From UBA1234 sp964400015 (lineage in GTDB: Bacteria > Bacillota > Clostridia > TANB77 > UBA1234), in NCBI GenBank assembly GCA_964400015.1, contig CAYNRR010000007.1, forward strand, positions 1 through 64,000: a stretch of 64,000 bases of DNA, written 5' to 3'. The translations under genes and the position numbers were made by a program. The notes below the pieces were generated by a model. That model was not told the DNA's origin, made no database searches, and saw only the letters and a list, made by a program, of their open reading frames with translations. Below, one piece after another: positions 22,443-31,145 of the stretch (the stretch's first letter is position 1; every line of letters begins with the position of its first letter).

Positions 22443-23618
22443 TTAGTTGCTTCTTAGAGCTTCTATAGGATTTAAATTCGCAGCTTTGTATGCTGGAAAT
22501 AATCCAAATATAACTCCAATAGAAAGTGATACTAAAAAAGAAATCATAATCCATTTGAACGAATAAACTGCTGGAACTAAGCCAATTTTTCCAATTATAG
22601 TTATGGCTAGGCAACCAAATAAAATACCTGCAATTCCACCAATAACGGTTAATAATAACCCTTCTATTAAGAACTGCAACATGATATCAAATTTTTTCGC
22701 ACCAATAGCTTTTCTTATTCCAATTTCTTTTGTTCTTTCGGTAACTGAAACAATCATAATGTTCATAAGACCGATGCCGCCTACTAATAAAGAAATTGCA
22801 GCTATGCCACCTAAAATAATTGATAAAGTATCTGTTACAGAACTTAAAGTTTCAAGCATTGCTTCCTGACTTGTTACACTGTAATAATCTTCATTTTCAT
22901 ATAATTTGAAAAGCATATTTTCCAAATCAGTAATTGTTTTTTCAACATCACTTGCATTAGTTACTTTAACATAGATTGTGCTTATTGAGCCAGCTCTACT
23001 AAGCCTTTGGGCAACAGTATAAGGAATTACAATTAAATCATCTTCTGAACCTTCCTCGCTACTTGCTATTTCAGTAAAAACGCCAACAACTTTAAATTTT
23101 TGACCATTTAAACTAATGTATGATCCAATGGCATCGCCATCTGGAAACAATTCGTTTGATACATAGCTTCCAATTACTACAGTATTTAATGCACCATCAA
23201 TATCAAATGAGGTTAAAAATCTTCCTTCTGCAATTGTCTTATCTTGAACAGTTGTGTAATTTTGATCAGTTCCAATATAGCTTGTTGAAAGACTGGTATT
23301 AGAAGAATTTTTTATATAACTACTTCCGTTAACCGATGGTGAATAACCATCAAGTAACTCAAATTCATCAAGCTTTTCGGCAATATCTTCATATTCTACA
23401 TCAGAAGATATTCGTCCCATCATTCTAATTGTAAGTAAATTAGTTTTGGTATTACTTTCTAAATCACTTGTAATACTTTTAGTACTTCCTTCTGCAAAAC
23501 CAACAGCAGTTATAACTGATGCGACACCAATGATAACTCCTAGCATAGTTAAAAAGGTTCGTAACTTGTTAGAAAAAATACTTTGAAGTGCCATTTTTAT
23601 ATTAAGTAAAATAATCAA
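22443..23618 (-). CDS. MacB-like ABC transporter permease (FtsX domain), no ATPase
   Basis: A 391-residue protein with the MacB permease architecture. TM1 is near the start (NIKMALQSIFSNKLRTFLTM, then LGVIIGVAS), followed by a large external domain of about 40-260. Three more hydrophobic segments lie in the C-terminal FtsX region, with GIGLMNIMIVSVTERTKEIG and IRKAIGAKK. The start is TTG at 23618 after GGAGGTGAA. It lies 17 bases after the adaptor gene, so the pair should act together. The nucleotide-binding protein that normally completes such a tripartite exporter is not encoded here or fused to it. Confidence 0.87.
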   Translation of the reverse strand: MIILLNIKMALQSIFSNKLRTFLTMLGVIIGVASVITAVGFAEGSTKSITSDLESNTKTNLLTIRMMGRISSDVEYEDIAEKLDEFELLDGYSPSVNGSSYIKNSSNTSLSTSYIGTDQNYTTVQDKTIAEGRFLTSFDIDGALNTVVIGSYVSNELFPDGDAIGSYISLNGQKFKVVGVFTEIASSEEGSEDDLIVIPYTVAQRLSRAGSISTIYVKVTNASDVEKTITDLENMLFKLYENEDYYSVTSQEAMLETLSSVTDTLSIILGGIAAISLLVGGIGLMNIMIVSVTERTKEIGIRKAIGAKKFDIMLQFLIEGLLLTVIGGIAGILFGCLAITIIGKIGLVPAVYSFKWIMISFLVSLSIGVIFGLFPAYKAANLNPIEALRSN

Positions 23619-23635
23619 AAACGTTCACCTCCAAA

Positions 23636-25318
23636 TTAAAATCCACCAGGCATGCCACCACCATTACGGTTGCCGCCACCATTGCCGCCACCGTTCATCA
23701 TAGGCATATTGCCACCACCATTCATATTAGGCATACTACCACCTGGGAAACTCATTCCGCCAGAATTTTCTTTTGAATTATTTTCGCTAGATGTTGATGC
23801 TATTTTTTCTGGCAATAATATTACATCGCCAATTTCAAGACCAGATAAAATTTCTATATTATCTTCATCATACATACCTACTGTAACTTCTTTTTCACTC
23901 ATATCTTCAAGCGTGACAAAGTATTTACCTTTTCTACTGTTGATTGCTTCCACAGGTACAGTAATTACATCTTCCGCACTTTCAATTATGATTTCAGCAC
24001 TGCAGTTAAAACCTATTTTAATAGAATCATCACCAGAAAGAGAGATTGTAACAGGGTAGGTAGTTACACTGTTTGAAGAATATCCTTCAAGAGCAATCTC
24101 TGAAACATATCCAATGATAGGATTTGATTCAGTTTCTTCAAGTGCATCAATAACTATTTTAACTTCTTGACCAATTTCGACATCTGAAATTTCTAATTCG
24201 TCAACGGAAATACTAAACTCTAAATTAGAAGTATTTACTATTGTCGCAAGAACAGATTCACTACGAACATAATCATCTACTGCCACATTTACTTCAGTTA
24301 TTACACCATCAATAGGAGCAGTGATTGTATAAAAATCATATGTATCAGTAATATCATTTAAATCTTCGTAAGCATCATTTAGTGTTGTTTGTGCATCAGA
24401 TAAGTTATCTTTTAAATCACTATTTGAAAGAACAATCAAAAGATCACCAGCATTCACAAAGTCACCATTTTTGAAATTTAAAGTAGAAATTGTTCCACTT
24501 GATTCAGATTTTACAGTTACGGTATTATCTTCTTTAATCTTTCCATATTCAATTCCTTTAATTGCTTTAGTTGCAGTATAGACGGTTGGTAAAGCTGAAA
24601 TACCATTTAAAGAATAGCCAGGATTAGGAATTGTAATTTCAGCTAAAATCATAGGTGTACCTTCATCAGAAACTTCTTTATAAGCACTAACGTAAGAAAT
24701 AGTACCTTTAACTTCATTTAAAGTATTAGCGATAAAAACAGAAACGCTATTTCCAATTTCAATATCAACATTTGCATTGTAATAAAAATAACATTCCATA
24801 TAATAATTATCGGTATTTAAAATTGATAATAAGTTGGAATTTTTATTTATATCATCGCCAACTTTTCCATTAAATCCAGAAATGTAACCAGAAGTAGGGG
24901 CGTAAATATACAAATTATTCAAATCGGTTTTATAAGAAGATAAACTTTTCTTAGCAGAAGATATTGTTTTTTCTTGTCTACGTATTTGTGATTCAAGAGA
25001 GCTTTTATCCAATTCAAATAAAATATCACCTTTTGAAACTTTATCACCAACTTTTACATTACAGACAAGTACATCGGCAGCTACTTCAGAAGTAACATCT
25101 TTTGTGTTTGACGACTTAATAGTACCACTTCCTGTTATGCTAGAAGTAATATTACCTTTTTCAACCGTGTAAGCTTCTCTATTAGAAGCGTATGTAGTGT
25201 GCATTGACTTCCTAGAATTTCTAAAAAATAAGAAACCAATTGTGATAAACATCACTAGTACAAATAAAAATGCGATTTTTCTCTTGTTTCTTAAAAAGAA
25301 AGAACTTTTTGTTAACAT
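23636..25318 (-). CDS. MacA/HlyD-like membrane fusion (adaptor) protein
   Basis: A 560-residue protein. One TM segment (about 15-32) is followed by external barrel-sandwich halves: VADVLVCNVKVGDKVSKGD and later INGD-type repeats GTISTLNFKNGDFVNAGD and DGVITEVNVAVDDYVRSE. This gives two biotinyl/lipoyl-like repeats, beta-barrel strands and a C-terminal domain. The last 40 residues are a Gly/Asn/Met-rich tail. It partners with the MacB-like permease downstream. In Firmicutes such pairs export peptides or small molecules. GGAGG precedes the ATG, and a 12-bp inverted repeat lies just upstream. Confidence 0.88.
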   Translation of the reverse strand: MLTKSSFFLRNKRKIAFLFVLVMFITIGFLFFRNSRKSMHTTYASNREAYTVEKGNITSSITGSGTIKSSNTKDVTSEVAADVLVCNVKVGDKVSKGDILFELDKSSLESQIRRQEKTISSAKKSLSSYKTDLNNLYIYAPTSGYISGFNGKVGDDINKNSNLLSILNTDNYYMECYFYYNANVDIEIGNSVSVFIANTLNEVKGTISYVSAYKEVSDEGTPMILAEITIPNPGYSLNGISALPTVYTATKAIKGIEYGKIKEDNTVTVKSESSGTISTLNFKNGDFVNAGDLLIVLSNSDLKDNLSDAQTTLNDAYEDLNDITDTYDFYTITAPIDGVITEVNVAVDDYVRSESVLATIVNTSNLEFSISVDELEISDVEIGQEVKIVIDALEETESNPIIGYVSEIALEGYSSNSVTTYPVTISLSGDDSIKIGFNCSAEIIIESAEDVITVPVEAINSRKGKYFVTLEDMSEKEVTVGMYDEDNIEILSGLEIGDVILLPEKIASTSSENNSKENSGGMSFPGGSMPNMNGGGNMPMMNGGGNGGGNRNGGGMPGGF

Positions 25319-25341
25319 ATATAACCTCCAAAATTAAAATA

Positions 25342-25384
25342 GGCAAACTTTATAAAAAGGGGGAACCTAAAAATAAAGTTTGCC
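25342..25384. repeat. 12-bp inverted repeat before the adaptor gene
   Basis: GGCAAACTTTAT (25342-25353) and ATAAAGTTTGCC (25373-25384) are perfect arms around a 19-base loop containing GGGGGAACC. A second shorter hairpin, CCCTGA/TCAGGG (25417-25438), lies between it and the kinase gene. On the minus strand, neither is followed by a clear T-run. They could form an operator for the response regulator or an RNA control element. Confidence 0.55.
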
Positions 25385-25458
25385 GTAAAGGTATAAATTT
25401 ATTTTGTTATTTATTACCCTGAAAATAATATATCAGGGCTTTGTGTAAAAATAGTGAA

Positions 25459-26937
25459 TTATTTGTTATCATTTGCCAAATTCAATTCAAACCAAAACTC
25501 AACACCATTTTCTTTATTTTCAACGCCATACTTATTATGATGTTGGTTAAGAATTGCTTGAACAAGAGAAAGCCCAATGCCTGAACCACTAAGTTCTCTG
25601 TTTCTTGAACTATCAGCTTTATAAAATTTTGTCCATATTTTTAATAAATGTTCTTTACTAATATTCTTTCCGGAATTAAATACAAAGATTCTTGCAACAT
25701 CCTCATGCTTTTCTATTCTAATAGTAATTTCTTTTTGATCATCAACATTTTTTAAAGCATTGTTTAAATAATTAGTAATAACTTGTTCAATTCTGAAAAC
25801 ATCTCCAAGAGTATATAAAGAAGAATCTTCAAAATTGAAAACAGGTACTAACTCTTTTTCAGCAAATCGAATTTCATACTTTTTTAAAATGTTATTTATC
25901 AATTCGACAATATCAAAAGGTTCTATACTCAAATTGTTTTTGCCGTATTCTAAATTTGATAAATCTAGCAAGTCACGAGTTAAGGTACTCATTTTATTAG
26001 CTTCATCTAAAATAACTTCACAATAATATTTTATATCTTCTTCAGTAGTTGCAATTCCATCAACAAGACCTTCTGCATATCCTTGAATTAAAGCAATAGG
26101 CGTTTTTAATTCATGAGAAACATCAGAAACAAATTGACTACGCATTTCAGCTAATTTAGATTTCTCTTCAACATCTTTTTCAAGTTCTAGATTTATATCA
26201 CTCAATTCTTGAATTTTATTTTCTAAGCTTTTAGAAAGAGTGTTAATACTTTTTCCAAGCATGCCGAGTTCATCTTCAGTTTGAATTGTATATGATTTAG
26301 AAAAATCAAGTTCGCTAATATTTTTAGCAATATTATTAAGTTCTTTTATAGGTTTTGTAAAAGATCTTGAAATAAAAAATGCTAAAATACATGAAATACC
26401 AAGTGAAAAAACAGCTATTATAGACAAGAAGCTATTTGTTACTGCCACACTTTCCTTAATTGATTCGATTGGCGTTCTTATGAAAATAATATTCTTGTTT
26501 TCAAGCTTTCCAAAAAGAGCAACAAAATCAGAACGTGTTCGATTATCTCTAATGATTTCAGTAAAATATTCTGTGTCATCAGAAAGTCTACTTGAAATAT
26601 AATCACTATTTATAAATTTTGCATAATTTGTGACTAAAAGCATATTATTTGAAAAATCTTTTGCAGTAGAATAAACAGTTAATTTTTCGTTATCTTTTAT
26701 AACGATATCTATATTTTGATTATTTTCAATTTTTTCTAATTCCAATGAGTCAGGACTATTGCCATGACTATACATATCTTTTATTGAATAAAAAGTTTTA
26801 GCCAAACTTTCTTCCTTATAATATCTATAATATTTTGCGAGAATAGCAGTATTAGAAATCCATATTGTAAAAATAACTATAAGAACTAAAAAAGAAAACC
26901 ATAAAAATAGTCTGAAATTTATAGACTTTTTTTTCAT
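25459..26937 (-). CDS. Sensor histidine kinase (HAMP, HisKA, HATPase)
   Basis: A 492-residue membrane kinase. TM1 is at 10-34, an external sensor at about 35-168, TM2 at 169-192, then HAMP (about 192-245), a short coiled coil, the H-box with His275 in SDVSHELKTP, and the ATPase domain with the N-box in TNYLNNALKN and GSGIGLSLV. It lies 14 bases after the response-regulator gene and upstream of the adaptor/permease genes, so it probably senses a cell-envelope or antimicrobial signal and controls their expression (inference). Confidence 0.92.
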   Translation of the reverse strand: MKKKSINFRLFLWFSFLVLIVIFTIWISNTAILAKYYRYYKEESLAKTFYSIKDMYSHGNSPDSLELEKIENNQNIDIVIKDNEKLTVYSTAKDFSNNMLLVTNYAKFINSDYISSRLSDDTEYFTEIIRDNRTRSDFVALFGKLENKNIIFIRTPIESIKESVAVTNSFLSIIAVFSLGISCILAFFISRSFTKPIKELNNIAKNISELDFSKSYTIQTEDELGMLGKSINTLSKSLENKIQELSDINLELEKDVEEKSKLAEMRSQFVSDVSHELKTPIALIQGYAEGLVDGIATTEEDIKYYCEVILDEANKMSTLTRDLLDLSNLEYGKNNLSIEPFDIVELINNILKKYEIRFAEKELVPVFNFEDSSLYTLGDVFRIEQVITNYLNNALKNVDDQKEITIRIEKHEDVARIFVFNSGKNISKEHLLKIWTKFYKADSSRNRELSGSGIGLSLVQAILNQHHNKYGVENKENGVEFWFELNLANDNK

Positions 26938-26951
26938 TTCGCACCTCTAAT

Positions 26952-27620
26952 TTATTCAAATTTATAACCTAGGCCACGAATAGTTTGAATATGATGACCT
27001 TTCTTGCCAAGTTTTTTTCTTAATTTTTTAATGTGACTATCTATAGTTCTGGAATCACCATAATAATCATAATTCCAAACATTATTAAGAATTTTTTCTC
27101 TAGATAATGCACTTCCTTTATTGTTTATTAAATATTGTAAAAGTTCAAATTCTTTCATACTTAAATCAGCATTTACGCCGTCGATAGTTACTATGTGAGC
27201 ATCTGTATCAATAACGATTCCATCAAAGTCAGTAACAGATTTGTTATTAGGATAACATCTTTTTAATAAAGCTTCGACACGTGCAACAAGAATTTTAGGA
27301 CTAAATGGTTTTGAAATGTATTCATCAACACCAAGTTCAAAGCCAAACAATTCATCGTTTTCTTCACCACGTGCTGTAAGCATGATTACTGGTAAATTTG
27401 AAATTTTACGAATTTCACGAAGAGTAGACCAACCATCTAAAATAGGCATCATAACATCTAAAATAACAAGATTTATATTTTCATGCATCGAAAAAAGCTC
27501 TAAAGCCTTTTGGCCATTTTCAGCTTCTAAAATTTCATAGCCATTAGTTACTAAAAAGTCTTTAATTATTTTTCTCATACGAGCTTCATCATCAACAATA
27601 AGAATTTTAAAATTATTCAT
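26952..27620 (-). CDS. OmpR/PhoB-type response regulator
   Basis: A 222-residue regulator. The receiver has acidic D10/D11, phosphoacceptor Asp55 in LVILDVMMP, and a Lys in ISKPFSP. The C-terminal winged helix (about 125-222) ends with RGLGYKFE. It is the first gene of a four-gene minus-strand cluster: regulator, kinase, adaptor, permease. GAAGGAGTGTG lies before the ATG. Confidence 0.94.
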   Translation of the reverse strand: MNNFKILIVDDEARMRKIIKDFLVTNGYEILEAENGQKALELFSMHENINLVILDVMMPILDGWSTLREIRKISNLPVIMLTARGEENDELFGFELGVDEYISKPFSPKILVARVEALLKRCYPNNKSVTDFDGIVIDTDAHIVTIDGVNADLSMKEFELLQYLINNKGSALSREKILNNVWNYDYYGDSRTIDSHIKKLRKKLGKKGHHIQTIRGLGYKFE

Positions 27621-27722
27621 AAATTAAAATCACACTCCTTCTAAAAAATTATACAAGATAAATATGCTTTTTTTGTGAACAAATAGAAGAATTTTTATTT
27701 TTTAGAATTTTACCACGAAAAA

Positions 27723-27782
27723 ATATGTTGCGCAAACATATCTAATTGTATTATATTATTTTTGGCAAAAATAATATAATAC
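27723..27782. repeat. Two palindromes between the regulator and tdk
   Basis: ATATGTT (27723-27729) and AACATAT (27735-27741) flank GCGCA. Immediately after, a perfect 16-bp inverted repeat (27748-27763 with 27767-27782) has a GGC loop and no T-run. The second repeat ends nine bases before the tdk ribosome site. It contains TATAAT on both strands by symmetry. The elements may be operators for the divergent genes or a 5' UTR stem that affects tdk translation. Confidence 0.6.
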
Positions 27783-27803
27783 TTCTGTAGGGAGGAAAAG
27801 AAA

Positions 27804-28361
27804 ATGGGTAGGATTGTTGTTTACACCGGACCAATGTTCTCTAGAAAAACAGCATTTTTGCTTGCAGAATACGAACGTTCACAAATTGCAGAAAGAAAAA
27901 CCATTGCGTTTAAACCTGCGATTGACGGTCGGTTTGGTAAGGATATCATAAAGAGTAGAAATGCTGGAGAGATTGATGCAATTTGTATTGACAATCTCAA
28001 GGAAATTGAAAAATACGATGCACAAGATTACTTCATCGATGAATTTCAGTTTTTGCATGGAGATATCCAAATCATTCAAAGACTGGCCGGCTTAGGTAAA
28101 AATTTCTACATTTCTGGACTTGATATGACAGCAGAAGGAAAGCCATTTGCAATAATGCAACAACTTCTTTGCATTGCAGACGAAGTTGAAAAGCGAAAAG
28201 CAATTTGTGTAGAATGTAAAAATAGTAATGCGACTCATTCTTTCTTCTTGGGAAAAAAGGATGCTGATGTGTTTGTTGGCGATAAGGAATACATTCCTCT
28301 TTGTAGAGAATGTTGGACTAGAAGAATGCACTTAAAAAATGACTGCAAAAAAAACGTATAA
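27804..28361 (+). CDS. tdk: Thymidine kinase (TK1 type), altered P-loop
   Basis: A 185-residue deoxythymidine salvage kinase. The P-loop region reads GPMFSRKT at residues 9-16; the family has Gly at the position of Arg14 (GPMFSGKT/S), a change of a key P-loop residue. The catalytic region is FIDEFQFL with E80, and the C-terminal zinc cysteines (CVEC and CREC) are present. Codon use is more GC-rich than its neighbours (CTG GCC GGC, GAC GGT CGG). It holds the only CGG used as a plausible conserved Arg (residue 43) among recognisable enzymes here, which may indicate recent transfer. Confidence 0.88.
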   Translation: MGRIVVYTGPMFSRKTAFLLAEYERSQIAERKTIAFKPAIDGRFGKDIIKSRNAGEIDAICIDNLKEIEKYDAQDYFIDEFQFLHGDIQIIQRLAGLGKNFYISGLDMTAEGKPFAIMQQLLCIADEVEKRKAICVECKNSNATHSFFLGKKDADVFVGDKEYIPLCRECWTRRMHLKNDCKKNV

Positions 28362-28417
28362 AGCCATTTAACCAAACACAACTTAGTAAAGTATTACTGA
28401 AATGCACGGGAGGGAAA

Positions 28418-29278
28418 ATGGCACTAGTTGAATTTAATAATTTAAGCGACTTTGAACTTGCCCACATCTTTGAATGTGGGCAATGTTTTAGGTGGCGAAA
28501 AATACAAAATGATGATTATATAGGAATTATAAAAAACGGGGTAGTTGAAGTAAAAAGGACTACACCTACTAGTATATGTGTAGAATATGAAAATTATAAT
28601 TCTGATGACCTAGAAAAAAATAAAAAAGAGCTCATAGAATATTTTGATCTAAATACAGACTATTCAAAAATAAAAAATATAATTTCAAAAAATGATATCA
28701 ACTTAGAAAAAGCAATTGAATATGGAAGTGGAATTAGAATTTTAAACCAAGACTCATGGGAAATGTTGATTAGTTTTATTATTTCAGCTGCAAATAACAT
28801 TCCTAGAATATCTAAAACTATAGAAAACATTTCAAGAAAATATGGAAAAGAAGTTCTTTTTAAAGGGAATAAATATCATTTATTCCCAACTCCAGAAGAG
28901 CTTTCAAAGGCATCCGTTGAAGAATTACGATCACTAAATTTAGGATTTAGAGATAAATATGTATATGGTGCTACTAAAATGGTATGTGATAAAACCATAG
29001 ATTTAAATGAAATATCAAAAATGAATTACAAAGATGCTAAAAAAGAATTAAAAAAAGTTGCAGGTGTGGGAGATAAAGTAGCAGATTGTATTTTACTATT
29101 TTCAATGAAAAAACATGAAGCGTTCCCTGTAGACACTTGGATAAAAAAAGTTATGTCAGAACTTTATAATGAATCTAAGGATATAAAGAAAATAGCAAAT
29201 TTCGCATCAGAAAGATTTGGAGAAAACGCAGGTATTGCACAACAATATTTGTTTTACTATATGAGAGAAAATAATTAA
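28418..29278 (+). CDS. ogg: 8-oxoguanine DNA glycosylase (OGG1-like)
   Basis: A 286-residue base-excision enzyme of the HhH-GPD superfamily. The N-terminal domain has GQCFRWRK. The helix-hairpin-helix is near KKVAGVGDKVADC. The catalytic lysine K180 is in GFRDKYV and the aspartate D239 in PVDTWIKKVM. GGGAGGG precedes the ATG. It stands alone between tdk and a convergent small gene. Confidence 0.92.
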   Translation: MALVEFNNLSDFELAHIFECGQCFRWRKIQNDDYIGIIKNGVVEVKRTTPTSICVEYENYNSDDLEKNKKELIEYFDLNTDYSKIKNIISKNDINLEKAIEYGSGIRILNQDSWEMLISFIISAANNIPRISKTIENISRKYGKEVLFKGNKYHLFPTPEELSKASVEELRSLNLGFRDKYVYGATKMVCDKTIDLNEISKMNYKDAKKELKKVAGVGDKVADCILLFSMKKHEAFPVDTWIKKVMSELYNESKDIKKIANFASERFGENAGIAQQYLFYYMRENN

Positions 29279-29281
29279 AAT

Positions 29282-29309
29282 AAAAAAACTGTCTAATCAA
29301 ATTAGACAG
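29282..29309 (-). terminator. Terminator of the small membrane protein gene
   Basis: Perfect 9-bp stem CTGTCTAAT/ATTAGACAG (29289-29297 with 29301-29309). The T-run is on the minus strand, so it ends the minus-strand gene. It may also help ogg. Confidence 0.85.
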
Positions 29310-29325
29310 CTAAAAAATATCAAAT

Positions 29326-29589
29326 TTAATTATCATCACGTATAACGGCGTTGAAAAAGTCGATGATTAAACTACCTATAACAAATTGTGCAAATAAAAC
29401 GATAGAAGAATAGATAAGTGTTGAACCTAAAGTATGTAAAGAAACTTTACTGAAATCAGCTAACATATTATATAAAATGATACCAATTCCAGATATACAT
29501 AATATAGACGAAGCTATAGATACATACACAATGATATTTTTTGAAAAATTATTTATAGAATTAAGTTCTTTTACGATTTTCTTTACCAT
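29326..29589 (-). CDS. Small two-helix membrane protein, unknown
   Basis: An 87-residue protein with two hydrophobic segments (about 20-42 and 55-78), a basic N-terminus and a short charged C-terminus (VIRDDN). There is no recognisable family. The ATG at 29589 is nine bases after AAGGAGA; the in-frame ATG at 29598 touches that site. It is a single gene with its own terminator. Confidence 0.65.
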   Translation of the reverse strand: MVKKIVKELNSINNFSKNIIVYVSIASSILCISGIGIILYNMLADFSKVSLHTLGSTLIYSSIVLFAQFVIGSLIIDFFNAVIRDDN

Positions 29590-29958
29590 GTTAACCATCT
29601 CCTTTTGACTAACTGTATAACATAATTATAGCACGTAAATGCATTAAAATCAATAAAGAAAATCTCTAAAAGCCTTGAAACTCTAAGAACGAATGTGAAA
29701 ACTACTAGGGAAATAAGAAGTATACGAAAATAAAAAAATATATCATGTTTTTTGTTTATTTTTTATGGAAACCTGCAAACCCTACGGAAATAAGCGAAAT
29801 TACATATATTGGTAAAAAGTGCATATCGAAGAAAAAATGTAAAATTTGGCAAAAAAACTTTGTAAAACTATAAAAAATAAGGGTTGCAATTTATCTTTAA
29901 TTATGCTAAACTATCGAAAGTAATCTGACTAACAGAGCAAAAGGAGGTGCAATTTAAG
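29590..29958. other. Non-coding region before rpsT
   Basis: About 370 bases without a plausible gene. It holds the ribosome site of the small minus-strand gene, an A-rich stretch, the 16-mer CCTTG-AAA-CTCTAAGA (29673-29688), which recurs with a different three-base centre at 60555-60570, and the rpsT promoter near its end. No tRNA or hairpin of note was seen. Confidence 0.6.
29884..29912 (+). promoter_or_regulatory. rpsT promoter
   Basis: TTGCAA (29884-29889), 17-base spacer, TAAACT (29907-29912), about 47 bases before the rpsT start. Confidence 0.65.
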
Positions 29959-30219
29959 ATGCCTAATATAAAATCAGCAATGAAAAGAGTAAAAACTACA
30001 AAAACAAGAACTATGGAAAACTCTATGGTTAAAACTGCATATAAAACAGCTGTAAAGAACTTTAAAGCTGCTGTTGAAGAAGGAAATAAAGAAAAAGCAA
30101 CAGAATTATTTAAAGTAGCAACAAAAGCTGTTGATAAAGCTGCTAATAAAGGTGTTATAAAAGACAACACAGCTTCAAGAAAGAAATCAAGCCTTGCAAG
30201 AACTTTAAATACACTTTAG
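29959..30219 (+). CDS. rpsT: 30S ribosomal protein S20 (bS20)
   Basis: An 86-residue basic helical 16S-binding protein. It begins MPNIKSAMKRVKTTKTRT and has the conserved HK-like AANKGVIKDNTASRKKSSLA segment. The ATG at 29959 follows AAAGGAGGTGC; an in-frame start 12 bases upstream overlaps that site and is rejected. Confidence 0.95.
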   Translation: MPNIKSAMKRVKTTKTRTMENSMVKTAYKTAVKNFKAAVEEGNKEKATELFKVATKAVDKAANKGVIKDNTASRKKSSLARTLNTL

Positions 30220-30264
30220 TACTTATAGTGTTATGTTAAAGCTGCTTTGGAAGGAGGGAAAAAT

Positions 30265-30438
30265 ATGTCAGGAGTTAAAGTAAGAGATAACGAATCTATC
30301 GATAATGCTTTAAAGAGATTTAAAAGAGATTGCGCCAAGAGTGGAGTTTTACAAGAGGTTAGAAAAAGAGAGCATTATGAAAAACCAAGCGTAAAAAGAA
30401 AGAAGAAATCAGAGGCTGCAAGAAAAAGAAAGTTTTAA
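30265..30438 (+). CDS. rpsU: 30S ribosomal protein S21 (bS21)
   Basis: A 57-residue basic protein near the anti-Shine-Dalgarno. It has VKVRDNESIDNALKRFKRDC and the end KKKSEAARKRKF. GGAAGGAGGG precedes the ATG at 30265. It is followed by yqeY, as in most Firmicutes. Confidence 0.96.
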   Translation: MSGVKVRDNESIDNALKRFKRDCAKSGVLQEVRKREHYEKPSVKRKKKSEAARKRKF

Positions 30439-30463
30439 TATATAGATAACACAATAAATAATA

Positions 30464-30482
30464 GGCAGATTTTAAATCTGCC
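30464..30482 (+). terminator. Weak terminator-like palindrome after rpsU
   Basis: GGCAGATTT/AAATCTGCC around one base, followed by TTATTTGTTA. The stem is good but the T-run is broken, so it may be only a partial terminator or a processing stem between rpsU and yqeY. Confidence 0.5.
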
Positions 30483-30513
30483 TTATTTGTTAAATATATA
30501 GGAGGTGCACAAG

Positions 30514-30954
30514 ATGCTAAAAGAGCAATTGATGGAAGATTTTAAAAGTGCAATGAGAGAAAAGAACGAAGCAAAGAAAAACACAATCACAATGATTCGT
30601 TCAGCAATATTGCAAGTAGAAAAAGATACTCAAAAAGAAATGACAGAAAATGAAATAATCGAGATTATTTCAAAAGAATTAAAGAAAAGAAGAGAAACAT
30701 TAGTAGATATCGAAAAAAGTGGAAGAGATGATATGATTGCTAGTGTTAATGAGGAAATTGCAATAATAAAAGCATATTTGCCAGAAGAACTTTCTAGAGA
30801 AGAAATTGAAAAGATTATAGTAGAAACAATTGCAGAGATTGGTGCTACTACTATGAAAGAAATGGGAAAAGTAATGCAAGCAGTAAAACCTAAAGTTGCA
30901 GGAAGAGCTGACAACAAAATTGTAAATGAGATAGTAAGAGAAAAACTTGCATAA
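30514..30954 (+). CDS. yqeY: GatB/YqeY domain protein
   Basis: A 146-residue helical protein similar to the tRNA-binding tail of GatB. The family segments KLLEQLMEDFKSAMREK-like (here LKEQLMEDFKSAMREKNE) and KRRETLVDIEKSGRDD are present, and the end GRADNKIVNEIVREKL fits. The ATG at 30514 follows AGGAGGTGC; the GTG at 30505 is inside that site. Its biochemical role is not established. Confidence 0.93.
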   Translation: MLKEQLMEDFKSAMREKNEAKKNTITMIRSAILQVEKDTQKEMTENEIIEIISKELKKRRETLVDIEKSGRDDMIASVNEEIAIIKAYLPEELSREEIEKIIVETIAEIGATTMKEMGKVMQAVKPKVAGRADNKIVNEIVREKLA

Positions 30955-30975
30955 TTTTAAATTGAATAATGTTTA

Positions 30976-31109
30976 TATCAAGAGTGGACGAGAGAACGGC
31001 TTTATGACTCCACAGCAACCTACATTGAAAGGTGCTAATACCGACAGTATAAATTACTGAATGATACAAAATACTAATGCAGTAGGATTTTGTGTCCTGC
31101 TGTTTTTTT
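30976..31109 (+). promoter_or_regulatory. SAM-I riboswitch (S-box) with terminator
   Basis: The aptamer core reads TATCAAGAGTGG, CTTTATGACTCCACAGCAACC and AAGGTGCTAATACCGACAG-like segments (30976-31067), matching S-box consensus blocks. It ends with TGATA, which can pair with TATCA at the start to form P1. A terminator (31080-31087 with 31095-31102, T-run to 31109) follows. SAM binding should stop transcription before metK. Confidence 0.92.
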
Positions 31110-31145
31110 ATTTTGTTTTCAATTTATAAAAAGGAGAATGATAAT

